64,000 nt of DNA from the NCBI GenBank assembly GCA_022822005.1, contig JAJECO010000080.1, forward strand, positions 1 through 64,000, given 5' to 3'. The stretch comes from Candidatus Poribacteria bacterium. GTDB lineage: Bacteria; Poribacteria; WGA-4E; PCPOR2b. The translations under genes were made by a program, and so were the position numbers. Below the pieces are notes generated by a model. That model searched no databases. It had not been told where the DNA came from and saw only the letters and a list, made by a program, of their open reading frames with translations. Positions 45,199 through 55,070 of the stretch are shown one piece after another; positions within the stretch are counted from its first letter, which is position 1; the number at the start of each line of letters is the position of its first letter.

Positions 45199-46716
45199 AT
45201 GAAAACCAAAAGACGCATTTTCAGCGGTGTGTTCATACTACTCGCGATACTGCCTTGGTTAACCGCCGTATCGTCAGAGGATGCGCTGGTGTACGTCATC
45301 AACATACGAAATGAGATTGGCAACGGGCTCCGTGTGTATATTGACAACGGGATTAAACAGGCATCAGAAGCGGAGGCGGACGCAATTATTTTTGACGTCC
45401 ACACACCCGGAGGTGCTGTGGGGGCCGCCAGAGATATTATTGATGCTATCCAGCGGACAGAAGTTCCTACAATCGCCTATGTCAACACAGAAGCGATCTC
45501 TGCCGGAGCCATGATTTCCTTGTCATGTGACCAGATTGTCATGAGGCACGGTGGTGCAATTGGTGACTCCGCCCCGGTTTCAATTCAAGGGGAGGAACTG
45601 AGTGAAAAGGCGGTCTCTTATATCCGCGGCAAGATTCGTGCAACAGCCGAACGGGGTGGCAGAAATCCTGACATCGCCGCCGCTATGGTAGACAAACGGC
45701 TCTATCTCGTTAGACTTATAGATGGCGAAATCGTTACGCTCAGAGAGGAAGAGTATATCGAACGGAAGGACCTTGGGGAGGAGATGGAAATTATCGCCGC
45801 TGGGGGACCTGAGGGAGAACTGCTTACCTTAACCACTGAAGAAGCATTAGAGTATAATTTAGTGGATGGAGTAGCAGATTCCGTCGAAGATCTGTTGGCG
45901 ATGTATCAAATTGTAGAAGTTGATGGGGAGCGCAAAGCCCTGACGACAGAGGGAACGGCGCTGAAGCAGTCGGAGCTTGGCGGCGATCGGGTAAAGGTAG
46001 TGAAATCCTTAAACGGAGCGACGCAGCAAACTGTCTTGGCAAGCTTAGCGGACAGATTTGTCTTTTTTCTTACTAGTCCGTTTATTAGTGCAGGCCTGCT
46101 TGCATTGGGTTCACTCGGATTATTCATGGAAATTCGGACTCCCGGGTTCGGTCTTCCCGGCATTGCTGGGCTAATATGTCTAGGGCTATTTTTCTGGGGG
46201 CATAGACTCCTGAATATTAGCGCAGATTATGCCGCACTCGCATTTATTGCTGGCGTGGCACTGCTTCTTATAGAACTGTTTGTAATACCGGGATTTGGTG
46301 TTGCGGGTATCGCTGGGATTGTGCTGATGGTAGGTAGTGTGTTTTTCGTATTCCAAAACGCATACAGATTGGAAACCGCAATGTTTGCACTGTCGTTTTC
46401 GATAATTCTGGCTTTTGTGCTTGGGATGGGGCTCGTGTACATCCTGCCTAAAACCCGGACATGGAATCATTTTGTCTTGCAGACCGCCATGGATTCAGGC
46501 GCGGGGTTTCACTCCGCACCACGGGAAGATTTCCAGGCGTACGTGGGTAAGACGGGGGTTGCCCTCACACCGTTACGTCCTGCCGGTACGGTTCGTATCG
46601 ACGACAAACGACTCGATGTGGTCACTGTTGGAGATTTTGTCTTGCGTGACACGCCCGTGAAAATTGTCGATGTCGAAGGATCGAAAATCTTTGTCGAAGC
46701 AATTGATGAAGCCTAG
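45199..46716 (+). CDS. NfeD-family membrane serine protease (ClpP-class)
   Basis: 505 aa. A signal peptide (IFSGVFILLAILPWLTAVSS) is followed by a ClpP-like protease domain with VHTPGGAVGAARDI, the nucleophile Ser101 in EAISAGAMISL and a candidate catalytic Lys137. Four or five membrane segments follow (about 280-400), then a C-terminal OB-fold NfeD domain (GKTGVALTPLRPAGTVRIDDKRLDVVTVGDFV). This is the long NfeD type (1510-like), which works with SPFH/flotillin proteins in membrane quality control. The short NfeD and two FloA genes follow directly, matching that partnership. Confidence 0.93.
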   Translation: MKTKRRIFSGVFILLAILPWLTAVSSEDALVYVINIRNEIGNGLRVYIDNGIKQASEAEADAIIFDVHTPGGAVGAARDIIDAIQRTEVPTIAYVNTEAISAGAMISLSCDQIVMRHGGAIGDSAPVSIQGEELSEKAVSYIRGKIRATAERGGRNPDIAAAMVDKRLYLVRLIDGEIVTLREEEYIERKDLGEEMEIIAAGGPEGELLTLTTEEALEYNLVDGVADSVEDLLAMYQIVEVDGERKALTTEGTALKQSELGGDRVKVVKSLNGATQQTVLASLADRFVFFLTSPFISAGLLALGSLGLFMEIRTPGFGLPGIAGLICLGLFFWGHRLLNISADYAALAFIAGVALLLIELFVIPGFGVAGIAGIVLMVGSVFFVFQNAYRLETAMFALSFSIILAFVLGMGLVYILPKTRTWNHFVLQTAMDSGAGFHSAPREDFQAYVGKTGVALTPLRPAGTVRIDDKRLDVVTVGDFVLRDTPVKIVDVEGSKIFVEAIDEA

Positions 46717-46731
46717 GGTTTGGCTAATCTC

Positions 46732-47214
46732 ATGTCATGGTTCCTAATTTTTCTCATCGGTCTGGGTGTAATATTGTTGTTTATCGAGATTATTTTCCTG
46801 CCCGGCTTTGGTGCGGCGGGAATCCCCGGAGCAGCGCTAGTTCTCGCGGGAGTAGGACTCTCGTGGATTGAATTTGGGTTGAGAACTAGCCTTACTCATG
46901 CAGGTGTTACCGTTGCGGTGACCGTTCCGCTTGCAATTGTCGGATTCAAATTCTTGCGGCGTACGCGGCTCGGAAGGTCATTTATTCTTGATACCGCTGC
47001 CAACCGTGCGGACGGGTTTCAAGCACCGCCCCAAGACTTGGTCAACTTGCTCGGTAAATCGGGGAAATCAATCACTCCCTTACGCCCCGCCGGTGCTGCG
47101 TTAATTAACGATCAGCGTATTGATGTCGTTACATTGGGTGATTTCATTGGAGCTGAGGTTGAAGTCGAGGTCATCCTCGTTGAAGGAAGCCGTATCGTCG
47201 TTAGGAGTTTATGA
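46732..47214 (+). CDS. Short NfeD-domain membrane protein
   Basis: 160 aa from the ATG at 46732; a TTG at 46720 is in frame and nearer the upstream stop. Three or so membrane segments (FLIFLIGLGVILLFIEIIFLP ... and up to residue 90) precede an NfeD OB-fold (GKSGKSITPLRPAGAALINDQRIDVVTLGDFI) nearly identical in wording to the end of the upstream protease. It lacks the protease domain. Such short forms pair with FloA-type flotillins. Only 15 bp separate it from the upstream gene, so translation may be coupled. Confidence 0.88.
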   Translation: MSWFLIFLIGLGVILLFIEIIFLPGFGAAGIPGAALVLAGVGLSWIEFGLRTSLTHAGVTVAVTVPLAIVGFKFLRRTRLGRSFILDTAANRADGFQAPPQDLVNLLGKSGKSITPLRPAGAALINDQRIDVVTLGDFIGAEVEVEVILVEGSRIVVRSL

Positions 47215-47248
47215 AAATAGACAGGTAACACAAAGAAGGAGGTAAAGA

Positions 47249-48151
47249 ATGGGTCCAGAACAAACGTCTATCCTATTTCTTGCTATCGTAATAATTATCG
47301 GACTGTTGGTGCTCTTCTGGGTCGTGCCCGTCGGACTGTGGATCGCCGCTATCTTCGCTGGTGTGCGGGTCCGCATTATCGAACTTATTGGCATGCGCCT
47401 CCGTCGCGTCAGTCCACCAGTAATTGTCAATGCACAGATTAGTGCCCACAAAGCGGGGCTAACAATTGATATGGAGCGGTTGGAAGCGCACTACCTCGCG
47501 CGGGGCAACGTAATTCGTGTAGTCAACGCCTTAATTGCTGCCGACAAGGCGAAGATCGATCTTGGTTTGCAACAAGCAACAGCGATTGATTTGGCTGGAC
47601 GTGACGTGCTTGATGCTGTGCAAGTGAGCGTGAACCCACGCGTCATCACAACGCCGAAGATTACGGCGGTAGCACTCGATGGCGTTCAACTCATCGCGAC
47701 CGTCCGGATCACTGTCAGAGCGAACATCAACAGGCTTGTTGGGGGTGCGGGTGAAGAGACTATCGTCGCGCGCGTTGGCGAAGGCATCGTGAGCGCTATC
47801 GGTGCGTCAGAGACCTACGAGGATGTCCTCGAGAATCCCGACATTATCTCTAGGACGGTATTGGATCGGGGCCTTGATTCGGGAACAGCCTTTGATATCC
47901 TCTCCATTGATATTGCCGATGTAAACGTTGGAAAAAACATCGGTGCTGAACTACAAGCAGAACAGGCAGAGGCAGATCTCGTTGTTGCCCAAGCCAAAGC
48001 AGAGGAACGCCGGGCAATGGCGGTTGCACGCAAACAGGAGATGACAGCCGGTGTCCAAGAGATGCGATCGAGGGTTGTTGAGGCGGAGGCAAGCGTTCCC
48101 CGCGCAATTGCCGGTGCATTTCGAGATGGGAATCTAATGGGTCAGAATTAA
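47249..48151 (+). CDS. floA: Flotillin-like protein FloA, paralogue 1 (C-terminally short)
   Basis: 300 aa. An N-terminal membrane hairpin ([32 protein letters not shown]) precedes the SPFH-like domain ([71 protein letters not shown]). An Ala/Glu-rich coiled-coil follows ([21 protein letters not shown]). FloA scaffolds lipid microdomains on the cytoplasmic face. The protein stops at [11 protein letters not shown] and lacks the MDYYNLRN tail present in paralogue 2. AAGGAGG sits 7 bases before the ATG. Confidence 0.93.
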   Translation: MGPEQTSILFLAIVIIIGLLVLFWVVPVGLWIAAIFAGVRVRIIELIGMRLRRVSPPVIVNAQISAHKAGLTIDMERLEAHYLARGNVIRVVNALIAADKAKIDLGLQQATAIDLAGRDVLDAVQVSVNPRVITTPKITAVALDGVQLIATVRITVRANINRLVGGAGEETIVARVGEGIVSAIGASETYEDVLENPDIISRTVLDRGLDSGTAFDILSIDIADVNVGKNIGAELQAEQAEADLVVAQAKAEERRAMAVARKQEMTAGVQEMRSRVVEAEASVPRAIAGAFRDGNLMGQN

Positions 48152-48207
48152 GGGACGATCCCACTATATCGGGATCTCCTTCCACTAACCTCAGGAGGAG
48201 GTTTCAC

Positions 48208-49233
48208 ATGGCTATTCCGTACATTATTCCAGCGATTGTTGTAATTATTTTTGTTCTTTGGCTGGCGTGGTTCGTGCCGTTGGGGCTATGGATCGCCGCC
48301 CTTGCAGCAGGGGTGCGCATCCGGATCTTTGGTGATCTCGTCGCAATGCGGTTGCGTCGTGTTCCTCCCAAAGCTATTGTCGAGCCGCAAATTGAAGCGA
48401 CCAAAGCCGGGCTACAACTCAGGGTTGATAACCTGGAAGCACATTTTCTAGCCGGAGGCAATGTAACAGATGTTGTGCGCGCGCTTATTGCTGCCGATAA
48501 AGCGAACATCCAGTTGGACTTTGCACAGGCAGCTGCAATTGATTTAGCGGGCAGAGATGTGCTACAAGCTGTGCAGATGAGTGTCAATCCACAGATTATC
48601 GATGTCCCTGCAAAAGGCGATACCAGTCCCGGAATCACTGCGGTTTCCCGCGATGGGATTCAGCTCATTGCCAGAGCCAGAGTCACGGTACGAGCCAATA
48701 TTGATAGACTTGTCGGGGGCGCAGGAGAAGCAACTGTTATCGCGAGGGTCGGTGAAGGGATTATTACAACAATCGGTTCGTCTGCGAGTCATAAAGCGGT
48801 CTTAGAAAATCCCGCACAAATCTCGGAGGTAGTGCTGGAAAAGGGGTTGGCGGCTGGCACTGCTTTTGAGATCCTATCCATTGATATTGCGGATATAGAC
48901 ATCGGCGAGAATGTGGGGGCTAAACTGCAAACGGATCAGGCTGAGGCGGAGTTAAAAATCGCTCGCGCTAAGGCAGAGGAGAGACGGGCACTCGCGCAAG
49001 CCCAAGAGGAAGAAAACAAAGCCTTGGTCGAAGAGATGACCGTGAACTTGGTTGAAGCGGATGCTGAGGTGCCTCGCGCAATTGCAGATTCTTTCGCATC
49101 GGGTAGGATTAGCGTAATGGATTACTACAATCTGCGGAATGTCATTGCGGATACCGAGATGCGCCAATCTATTGCTGCCCCGACCGGCGACGGAAGCACA
49201 ACCCGTTCAGCCCATGCGGTCGGTCTATCGTAA
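48208..49233 (+). CDS. floA: Flotillin-like protein FloA, paralogue 2 (full length)
   Basis: 341 aa, the length of typical FloA. Same layout as paralogue 1: membrane hairpin [30 protein letters not shown]-like domain with [31 protein letters not shown], a coiled coil, and the complete end [23 protein letters not shown]. The two FloA proteins could form mixed oligomers. AGGAGGAGG precedes the ATG; the gap to paralogue 1 is 56 bp and has an imperfect CCCACTATATCGGGATC stem. Confidence 0.95.
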   Translation: MAIPYIIPAIVVIIFVLWLAWFVPLGLWIAALAAGVRIRIFGDLVAMRLRRVPPKAIVEPQIEATKAGLQLRVDNLEAHFLAGGNVTDVVRALIAADKANIQLDFAQAAAIDLAGRDVLQAVQMSVNPQIIDVPAKGDTSPGITAVSRDGIQLIARARVTVRANIDRLVGGAGEATVIARVGEGIITTIGSSASHKAVLENPAQISEVVLEKGLAAGTAFEILSIDIADIDIGENVGAKLQTDQAEAELKIARAKAEERRALAQAQEEENKALVEEMTVNLVEADAEVPRAIADSFASGRISVMDYYNLRNVIADTEMRQSIAAPTGDGSTTRSAHAVGLS

Positions 49234-49266
49234 GAAGGCAGCGGGGAGACAAATAAGGGGATACCG

Positions 49267-49674
49267 ATGGACGACTTGATTCAGTTGGTGATTTTTGTCA
49301 TTTTTGGAGCTGTGGCACTATTCTCAAGGATATTGAGCCGAAGGAGATCCCAAGAAGGGACTGACACTGTGCCAGAGGAGGAAGAGATAACTCTACCGCC
49401 CTGGGGAAACGTGCCAATGGAAGAAGATGCACCGCTGCCTGATTTCATCGAGGTTGATGAGACTCAGCCTGCAACTGTGCAACCACCCGAGGTTCAAGTC
49501 GCCCCACAACCGGAACCGGTCAGGGCGGAACCCCCGCCGTCACCGGTTAGCAAATCTCCGTCTGCGACACCTACAATAGCAGGTATCCCTTTGTCGCCCC
49601 AAACCTTTCGGCAAGGGATTATCCTCGCCGAAATTCTCCGCCCTCCCAAATCACTTCGGAGACCTCAGCAGTAA
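49267..49674 (+). CDS. Single-pass, proline-rich membrane protein in the FloA operon
   Basis: 135 aa. An N-terminal membrane segment (LIQLVIFVIFGAVALFSRIL) with Arg-rich flank RRRSQ puts the rest in the cytoplasm. An acidic and Pro-rich linker of about 75 residues follows. The C-terminus is a short basic amphipathic helix, LSPQTFRQGIILAEILRPPKSLRRPQQ in two parts, the only segment that looks conserved. No catalytic features. As the last gene of the NfeD/FloA unit it is a plausible tether or adaptor of the FloA scaffold. Function unknown. Confidence 0.75.
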   Translation: MDDLIQLVIFVIFGAVALFSRILSRRRSQEGTDTVPEEEEITLPPWGNVPMEEDAPLPDFIEVDETQPATVQPPEVQVAPQPEPVRAEPPPSPVSKSPSATPTIAGIPLSPQTFRQGIILAEILRPPKSLRRPQQ

Positions 49675-49734
49675 ATTAATCCAAATTGCTTGGAATAGGC
49701 ATACTACGTAAATCGTAACCCGCACACACCCGTA

Positions 49735-49755
49735 GATCGGGCATCTTGCCCGATC
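49735..49755. repeat. Hairpin GATCGGGC-ATCTT-GCCCGATC
   Basis: An 8-bp perfect stem with the loop ATCTT, preceded by GTA. A second copy with a different stem but the same loop lies at 57327-57345. The hairpin lies 40 bp before the minus-strand isomerase gene's stop. Confidence 0.6.
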
Positions 49756-49796
49756 GTCCCACGCAGCCCAGTGCCGGCTACAAATGGCAACCGCGC

Positions 49797-50558
49797 CTAT
49801 TCACTACACAACGCCTCCCACAAGGCGCGATAGTAATTCATCATACGCACGGAATCGGAACTGTCCGGGATCTCAGCCAAAGTATATCCATTGTATGCAG
49901 ATCCCTTTAATAATCCAAAAAGCTCGCGCCAAGGGTATTCCCGCCGATGTAGCTCATTGATGTGAACCAACTGAATCCATTTCTTGACGCGGTCAAAATT
50001 GTTCTTGACCGACCCATCCTCGACCTCACCCGGGTTGGAATTCCAGCAGACAAATACGTTGTCGTGATCCGCGATTTCCATGATCGTTCGGATATGCGGG
50101 ACATGCGATGTTTCTCTTCCATGCACCTCAAGCCGGATCTGAACTCCAAGATTATTCGCAAACTCTCCGCACTCGCGTAGAGATAACCCGATTTGCGTTA
50201 GCGTCTCTTCCACAGGGACCTCATCGGGCAGGCCGTTAGGACGAACTTTCACGCCGGGCGCGCCGACATCGGCTGCAAGCTGCGCGTATTCTTTCGTACC
50301 ATTGATATTCTCGCGTACCTCCTCTGCGTCGGTGGAGTGATAATCGAACGCGCTTCCCAACCCCGCGAGTTCGATTGGTGAATCCTCGAACTGCTTCCGC
50401 ACTTCCTGACGCTCAGTTGCGGAAAGGTCTACCTCGACGTTATGGGCGTGAGTGGTGCGGAGTTCAACCCCTTGAAAGCCTGTTGTCGCACAATTCTCAA
50501 TAATCGTTGGTATGTCCCAATCCTTCGCCAGATTATACGTTACAAGTCCTAACTTCAT
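49797..50558 (-). CDS. Sugar phosphate isomerase/epimerase-like TIM barrel
   Basis: 253 aa xylose-isomerase-like barrel. Starts KLGLVTYNLAKDWDIPTIIENC, and carries metal-type residues in QGVELRTTHAH, RLEVHGRETSH, VCWNSNPGEVEDGS and LVHINELH. Substrate is probably a ketose, inosose or similar. The isomerase/epimerase name is the safe family label. AAGGAGATACAG precedes the ATG at 50558. No co-directional neighbour, so it is transcribed alone. Confidence 0.85.
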   Translation of the reverse strand: MKLGLVTYNLAKDWDIPTIIENCATTGFQGVELRTTHAHNVEVDLSATERQEVRKQFEDSPIELAGLGSAFDYHSTDAEEVRENINGTKEYAQLAADVGAPGVKVRPNGLPDEVPVEETLTQIGLSLRECGEFANNLGVQIRLEVHGRETSHVPHIRTIMEIADHDNVFVCWNSNPGEVEDGSVKNNFDRVKKWIQLVHINELHRREYPWRELFGLLKGSAYNGYTLAEIPDSSDSVRMMNYYRALWEALCSE

Positions 50559-50763
50559 TCTGTATCTCCTTCGTATGTGGTGGGTATGGAGGCTTGTCTA
50601 AACCCTACCCTAACAACTGCGCTCATATAATCCCTAAATATGCGTGCCGCACCGTTATATAAAATTGTGTTATGATAACGGAAAGTAATTGATCTCACTC
50701 TGTTTTTATATTACAATAGTTGCTCATCGGATGCAAAGGCAAAAGAGAGGATTGCTAAAACAG

Positions 50764-51852
50764 ATGGAACGTAGATTTTATGACGAACTTGCCCAAACAG
50801 GCTTACGGGGAGACATGCTCTCCGACGAACTGTCTCTACGAATATTAACTTCGTCGACCGTGGAACTTCTTCCGCTGCTCGACGCGGCTTATCAGGTACG
50901 CAAAAAATACACCGGCAAAGAGGTGCAGCTACATATCATTAATAACGCTCAAAACGGCTACTGTCCCGAAGATTGCCATTACTGTGCGCAGGCGAAGTCA
51001 TCAGATGCAGATATCGAGGCATATCCAATCAAGTCGGATGAAGAGATGCTGGAAGAAGCCAAATGTGCTTATGAATCGGGTGCATTTCGCTACTGTATGG
51101 TCTTTGCCGGTCGTGGACCCTCAAAAACTCGCGTCGAGCATCTCGCTGGGCTGATTGGGAAGATAAAATCCCGTTATCCAATCCAAGTCTGCCTCAGCGC
51201 AGGTCTAATCGATAATGAGGCTGCGCAAACCCTCAAGCAAGCTGGATTAGATCGGCTCAACCATAATCTCAATACATCGGAGAGACACTATCCTCAGATC
51301 TGTACAACCCATACATACCAGGACCGATTGGACACACTGCACGCTGCGCAAACGGCAAGCATTGAATTATGTGCGGGAATCATCGTTGGGATGGGAGAGA
51401 AAGAGAAAGATGTCATTGAAGTTGCTAAGACGCTCCGAAAGCTGGAGGTCCAGTCGATACCGGTCAATTTTTTGATTCCGATTCCGGGAAATGCGCTCTC
51501 AGATGCGCCGGATCTCAACCCAGAATATTGCTTGCGCGTATTGTGCCTGTATCGTTTCCTGAATCCCAGAGCGGAAATCCGAGTTGCAGCCGGCAGGGAA
51601 GTGCACCTGCGAAGTATGGAGGTTATGGCACTGTATCCGGCCAATTCACTCTTTGTGGAGGGATACCTGAATACGCGGGGTGCGTCGCGAAAACAGACAC
51701 TCCAGATGATCAAAGATGCGGGGTTCACCATTAAAGCAGATCGTGCTCTGGAGGAACTGTTAAAGCAGGAAGACGAAGCCAAGGACTTACTGACAATTGA
51801 CGATTCAAAAACGCTGTTGAAAGATGTGAAGGACCTGAGACCACAGATGTAA
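50764..51852 (+). CDS. bioB: Biotin synthase
   Basis: 362 aa from the ATG at 50764 (AGAGAGGATT upstream; in-frame ATG at 50731 also possible). Radical-SAM cluster C67-P-E-D-C71-H-Y-C74, then NHNLNTSERHYPQI, GIIVGMGE, PVNFLIPIPG and NPRAEIRVAAGRE with the Arg that replaces a Cys as a ligand of the [2Fe-2S] sulfur donor. It inserts sulfur into dethiobiotin. No bioA, bioD, bioF or birA gene is near. The C-terminus is longer by about 25 residues than usual. A weak AAATGCAC...GTGCATTT hairpin follows at 51860-51893. Confidence 0.93.
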   Translation: MERRFYDELAQTGLRGDMLSDELSLRILTSSTVELLPLLDAAYQVRKKYTGKEVQLHIINNAQNGYCPEDCHYCAQAKSSDADIEAYPIKSDEEMLEEAKCAYESGAFRYCMVFAGRGPSKTRVEHLAGLIGKIKSRYPIQVCLSAGLIDNEAAQTLKQAGLDRLNHNLNTSERHYPQICTTHTYQDRLDTLHAAQTASIELCAGIIVGMGEKEKDVIEVAKTLRKLEVQSIPVNFLIPIPGNALSDAPDLNPEYCLRVLCLYRFLNPRAEIRVAAGREVHLRSMEVMALYPANSLFVEGYLNTRGASRKQTLQMIKDAGFTIKADRALEELLKQEDEAKDLLTIDDSKTLLKDVKDLRPQM

Positions 51853-51934
51853 TAGGACGAAATGCACTTGCAGATCTTTAGACCTGTGCATTTGTAGGCA
51901 ATACTTCTCTTTTACGCATAAGGAGGGTCAATGG

Positions 51935-52729
51935 ATGGTGACATTATCGAATGAAGACATTCTGTTTTTCAAACGGGAAGGCTATCTGGTTAAACGGGAA
52001 GTTCTGGATCCGGATCTGATGGCGCGAGCGAGGGATCGATTGTGGGACGGCGCACCGCCCTCCATGGATCGGTATGCCCCTGAGACTTGGGTGGGTCCTA
52101 TTAAAAAAGAAGAAGAATGCGAAGATTCCACGAATGCAAAGCGCGGTTTCCGTTGGAACTTTCGCGAACCGGGGGTCGAAGATTGGATGGTGCGACTGCT
52201 TGCGACAGATCCAAGTGTGTGGGGCATGGCAGAGCAGCTTCTGGGCAAAGGGAATCTACAAATACCTGACGGGATTCGGGGAATCTACTGCACACTCCCC
52301 TACGGCGATGAGCCTGAGAAACCGACCACTTGCCACGTCGATGGACATCCCTTTCACCTTGGAGTTGTCGGGTACATTGACCACGTTCCGCCACGGGGCG
52401 GTGGATTTACCGTTTGGCCCAAAAGTCACAAGGAGTTTTATTACGAGTTCCATTCACAATACAAGCATGAACGCACCGATGGATACGACGACGTACTAGC
52501 AATGGTCAACCAGTGGCCCTACGTCGAAACCTACGGGGGACCGGGGGATATAGTGTTTTGGCATCATCGTATCGGTCATGCAGCGGGACAAAACTTCTCC
52601 GATCAGATCCGACAAGCGGTGTTGTACGATTTCCGTAAGAAAGACCTTGAGCAGACACAAGAGGAACCGCCGGGTGCGGATATGTGGCGGGATTGGCCCG
52701 GAATTCAAGCGTTGAAGGACGCGGATTGA
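51935..52729 (+). CDS. Phytanoyl-CoA dioxygenase family protein (PhyH)
   Basis: 264 aa. Iron ligands H134 and D136 in TTCHVDGHPF; the distal His is in FWHHRIGHAAG. RGGGFTVWPKSHKEFYY is the PhyH turn. AAGGAGGG lies about 8 bases before the ATG at 51935; an ATG four bases earlier is out of frame. First gene of a PhyH, Gfo/Idh/MocA, aldo/keto reductase operon with 12 and 9 bp spacing. A hydroxylation feeding an NAD(P)-dependent oxidation is plausible. Confidence 0.9.
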   Translation: MVTLSNEDILFFKREGYLVKREVLDPDLMARARDRLWDGAPPSMDRYAPETWVGPIKKEEECEDSTNAKRGFRWNFREPGVEDWMVRLLATDPSVWGMAEQLLGKGNLQIPDGIRGIYCTLPYGDEPEKPTTCHVDGHPFHLGVVGYIDHVPPRGGGFTVWPKSHKEFYYEFHSQYKHERTDGYDDVLAMVNQWPYVETYGGPGDIVFWHHRIGHAAGQNFSDQIRQAVLYDFRKKDLEQTQEEPPGADMWRDWPGIQALKDAD

Positions 52730-52741
52730 AGAGGAGTTGAT

Positions 52742-53980
52742 ATGGAGAAAATCAGACTTGGCTTGGTAGGTTGCGGCGGTATGGGAACTCGACACCTCTA
52801 CGGGCTGCGAGAGCTTGCCGAAACCCCATTCAATAATATTGAGTTGGTTGCCCTGTGCGACATTCGCCGCGAAAATGCTGAACTCGCTGCCGGCGAAGCG
52901 GAAAAACTGCTCGGAGTACGCCCGGCTATCTTTACGGATTTGGAGGAAATGGCACGTGGGGCGCCCGATCTCACCGCCGTGGATGTAGTGACAGATCCGT
53001 CGGTGCACCACACCGTGGTCTGTCAAGCATTGGACTTGGGACTGCACGTAATGGTCGAGAAACCGATGGCGATTACGGTTGGGGCGTGCCAGCAAATGAT
53101 TGACGCCGCAGAACGAAACAACCGGAAACTGTCGGTGGCGGAAAACTACCGACGCGATCCTTCAGCACGGTTGGTCAATCATCTCTTAAAAACGGGAGCA
53201 ATCGGTACACCCTATATGGGGTTGTTCCACTCGCTCAGTGCTGGCAATTCGATTTTCATAACGCCGTGGCGACACCTCAAGGATAAAGGGGGACCCATTG
53301 TTGACATGGGGGTTCACATGGCAGATCAGATCCGCTATCAACTCGGAGACATTGCGGAGGTCTACGGCGATGTGTGGTTGGTCGAACCGGTAAGACGTAA
53401 GGCAGACAGCATCGGTGACACCTACACCTTCTACCAGAATCGGCATCGGGCAATGGACAATGAAGTTCCAGCCACAGCGGAGGACACCTCGATGGCGATA
53501 TTCAAGATGGAGAGCGGTGTCACTGTGAACTGGTTAATCAGCCGCGGTGGTACGGGCAGCTATGGCGGTGAGATGATTTTGGGCGATCAAGGATGTATCA
53601 ACGGTTTTGGGGCGCGCGGCAGCCGGGTCAGTATGAAACGACGGGATGAAGATGAGATGACTCAGGAGGATCTCCTTGCATCCGTAGACGGTTTTGCGCT
53701 GGAGCCTTTGGCGGAACATCTCTTCCCTACCCAAATCACTGACAAGGACAGCAAAGTGGACTGGAAAATTATCGCACTTGAGTATTACGAACTGGCTGAA
53801 GCCATCCTCAATGAGAGAGAGATCGAGGTAGATGGGCTTGAGGGGATGAAGGACGTGGCAGCCATCTATGCCATATTTGAATCAGCTAGGGCTGGGCGGG
53901 CGGTGAAAATGAGCGAAGTAGAGTCCTGCCAAGTCTACGAATACCAGTCCGAGATTGATCAAGCACTCGGGTTGCTGTGA
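52742..53980 (+). CDS. Gfo/Idh/MocA family oxidoreductase
   Basis: 412 aa. Rossmann start RLGLVGCGGMGTRHLYGLREL and the EKP motif in MVEKPMAI near residue 106; SVAENYRRDPSARLV and GGPIVDMGVHMADQIRYQLG form the substrate segment with its Asp/His. About 60 residues longer than the other members in the window, with the extra length in the C-terminal domain. GAAGAGGAG is before the ATG. Middle gene of the 51.9-55.0 kb operon. Confidence 0.92.
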   Translation: MEKIRLGLVGCGGMGTRHLYGLRELAETPFNNIELVALCDIRRENAELAAGEAEKLLGVRPAIFTDLEEMARGAPDLTAVDVVTDPSVHHTVVCQALDLGLHVMVEKPMAITVGACQQMIDAAERNNRKLSVAENYRRDPSARLVNHLLKTGAIGTPYMGLFHSLSAGNSIFITPWRHLKDKGGPIVDMGVHMADQIRYQLGDIAEVYGDVWLVEPVRRKADSIGDTYTFYQNRHRAMDNEVPATAEDTSMAIFKMESGVTVNWLISRGGTGSYGGEMILGDQGCINGFGARGSRVSMKRRDEDEMTQEDLLASVDGFALEPLAEHLFPTQITDKDSKVDWKIIALEYYELAEAILNEREIEVDGLEGMKDVAAIYAIFESARAGRAVKMSEVESCQVYEYQSEIDQALGLL

Positions 53981-53989
53981 GGAGAGAAC

Positions 53990-54970
53990 ATGGAGTATCG
54001 ACACATAGGAAAAACGGGTGTGAAGGTGTCCAGCATCTGTTTGGGAACAGCCTTCCGCGGTCAGGAGGACGAAAAGACCTGTATACAGGTGATAGACCGG
54101 GCAATCGATCTTGGGTGCAACTTTATCGATACCGCGCTCTACGGTGCGGGACGATCCGAAATCATCGTTGGCAAAGCGATCAAGGAAAAGCGTGATGATA
54201 TTGTGCTGTGCACTAAAATCTTCGGAACGCTTGGGGATAGCCCAAACCACACCGGCTTATCGCGCGTGAATCTGATGCAGGGCGTCGACGCAAGCCTTAA
54301 ACGGCTTCAAACGGATCATATTGATCTCTATCTGCTCCACAGTTTTGACCCTAAAACGCCGCTTGAGGAGACCGTGCGTGCGTTGGACGACATGGTCCGT
54401 GCCGGAAAGGTACGCTATGTCGGTTGCAGTAATTTCCGGGCGTGGAAAGTCATGGAAGCACTCGGAATCAGCACACTTCGCAATTTAGAGTCGTTTGTCT
54501 GCCTCCAGAACCAATATAACCTACTCAACCGCTGGGAGATCGAGCCGGATTTGATGCCGCTGTCCCGCGAACACGGTCTCGGAATCATGACCTTTAGTCC
54601 GCTTGCCATTGGACTGTTGACTGGACATTTTCGACGTGGACAGGAGCCACCGGCGAACACCCCCTGGGGAAAAGGACCTGAATGGGGTCTGAGCGCACAC
54701 AAATACAACTTTGAAGAGGCGATGACAGAAAGAGTCGATAGGATTGTACAGACGCTCATTGACATTGGCTCAGAAAATGGCCGAACACCCGCACAGGTGG
54801 CGGTGGCGTGGATTTTAGACCATCCAGAGATAACGGCCCCGATTCACGGGGCAGATTTCCCTGAACACGTGGACGAGGTCTTCGGATCGGCGGATTGGCG
54901 ATTACCCCCGGAGGCGCGAGAAGCCTTGGATGAGGTATCGAAGATTGAAGAACTGAGGAGATACGCCTAA
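53990..54970 (+). CDS. Aldo/keto reductase
   Basis: 326 aa of the YhdN/Gas-vesicle-like AKR group. Start MEYRHIGKTGVKVSSICLGT. Catalytic Asp/Tyr in FIDTALYGAGRSE, Lys in LCTKIFG, His in YLLHSFDP. The C-terminal IHGADFPEHVDEVFG stands where other members have the cofactor motif IPGARTPEQV, a change that may affect NADPH binding. Last gene of the operon, 9 bp from the Gfo/Idh/MocA gene, with GAGGAGAGA as ribosome-binding site. Confidence 0.92.
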   Translation: MEYRHIGKTGVKVSSICLGTAFRGQEDEKTCIQVIDRAIDLGCNFIDTALYGAGRSEIIVGKAIKEKRDDIVLCTKIFGTLGDSPNHTGLSRVNLMQGVDASLKRLQTDHIDLYLLHSFDPKTPLEETVRALDDMVRAGKVRYVGCSNFRAWKVMEALGISTLRNLESFVCLQNQYNLLNRWEIEPDLMPLSREHGLGIMTFSPLAIGLLTGHFRRGQEPPANTPWGKGPEWGLSAHKYNFEEAMTERVDRIVQTLIDIGSENGRTPAQVAVAWILDHPEITAPIHGADFPEHVDEVFGSADWRLPPEAREALDEVSKIEELRRYA

Positions 54971-55070
54971 GACTGGAGATATGTACAACTCTTTTTGAAG
55001 ACGTGTGCTGTATAAAAAGTTAGGTTTTGGTTAATCTAATCCTAATGAAACATTACCGGAGGACAAATCT

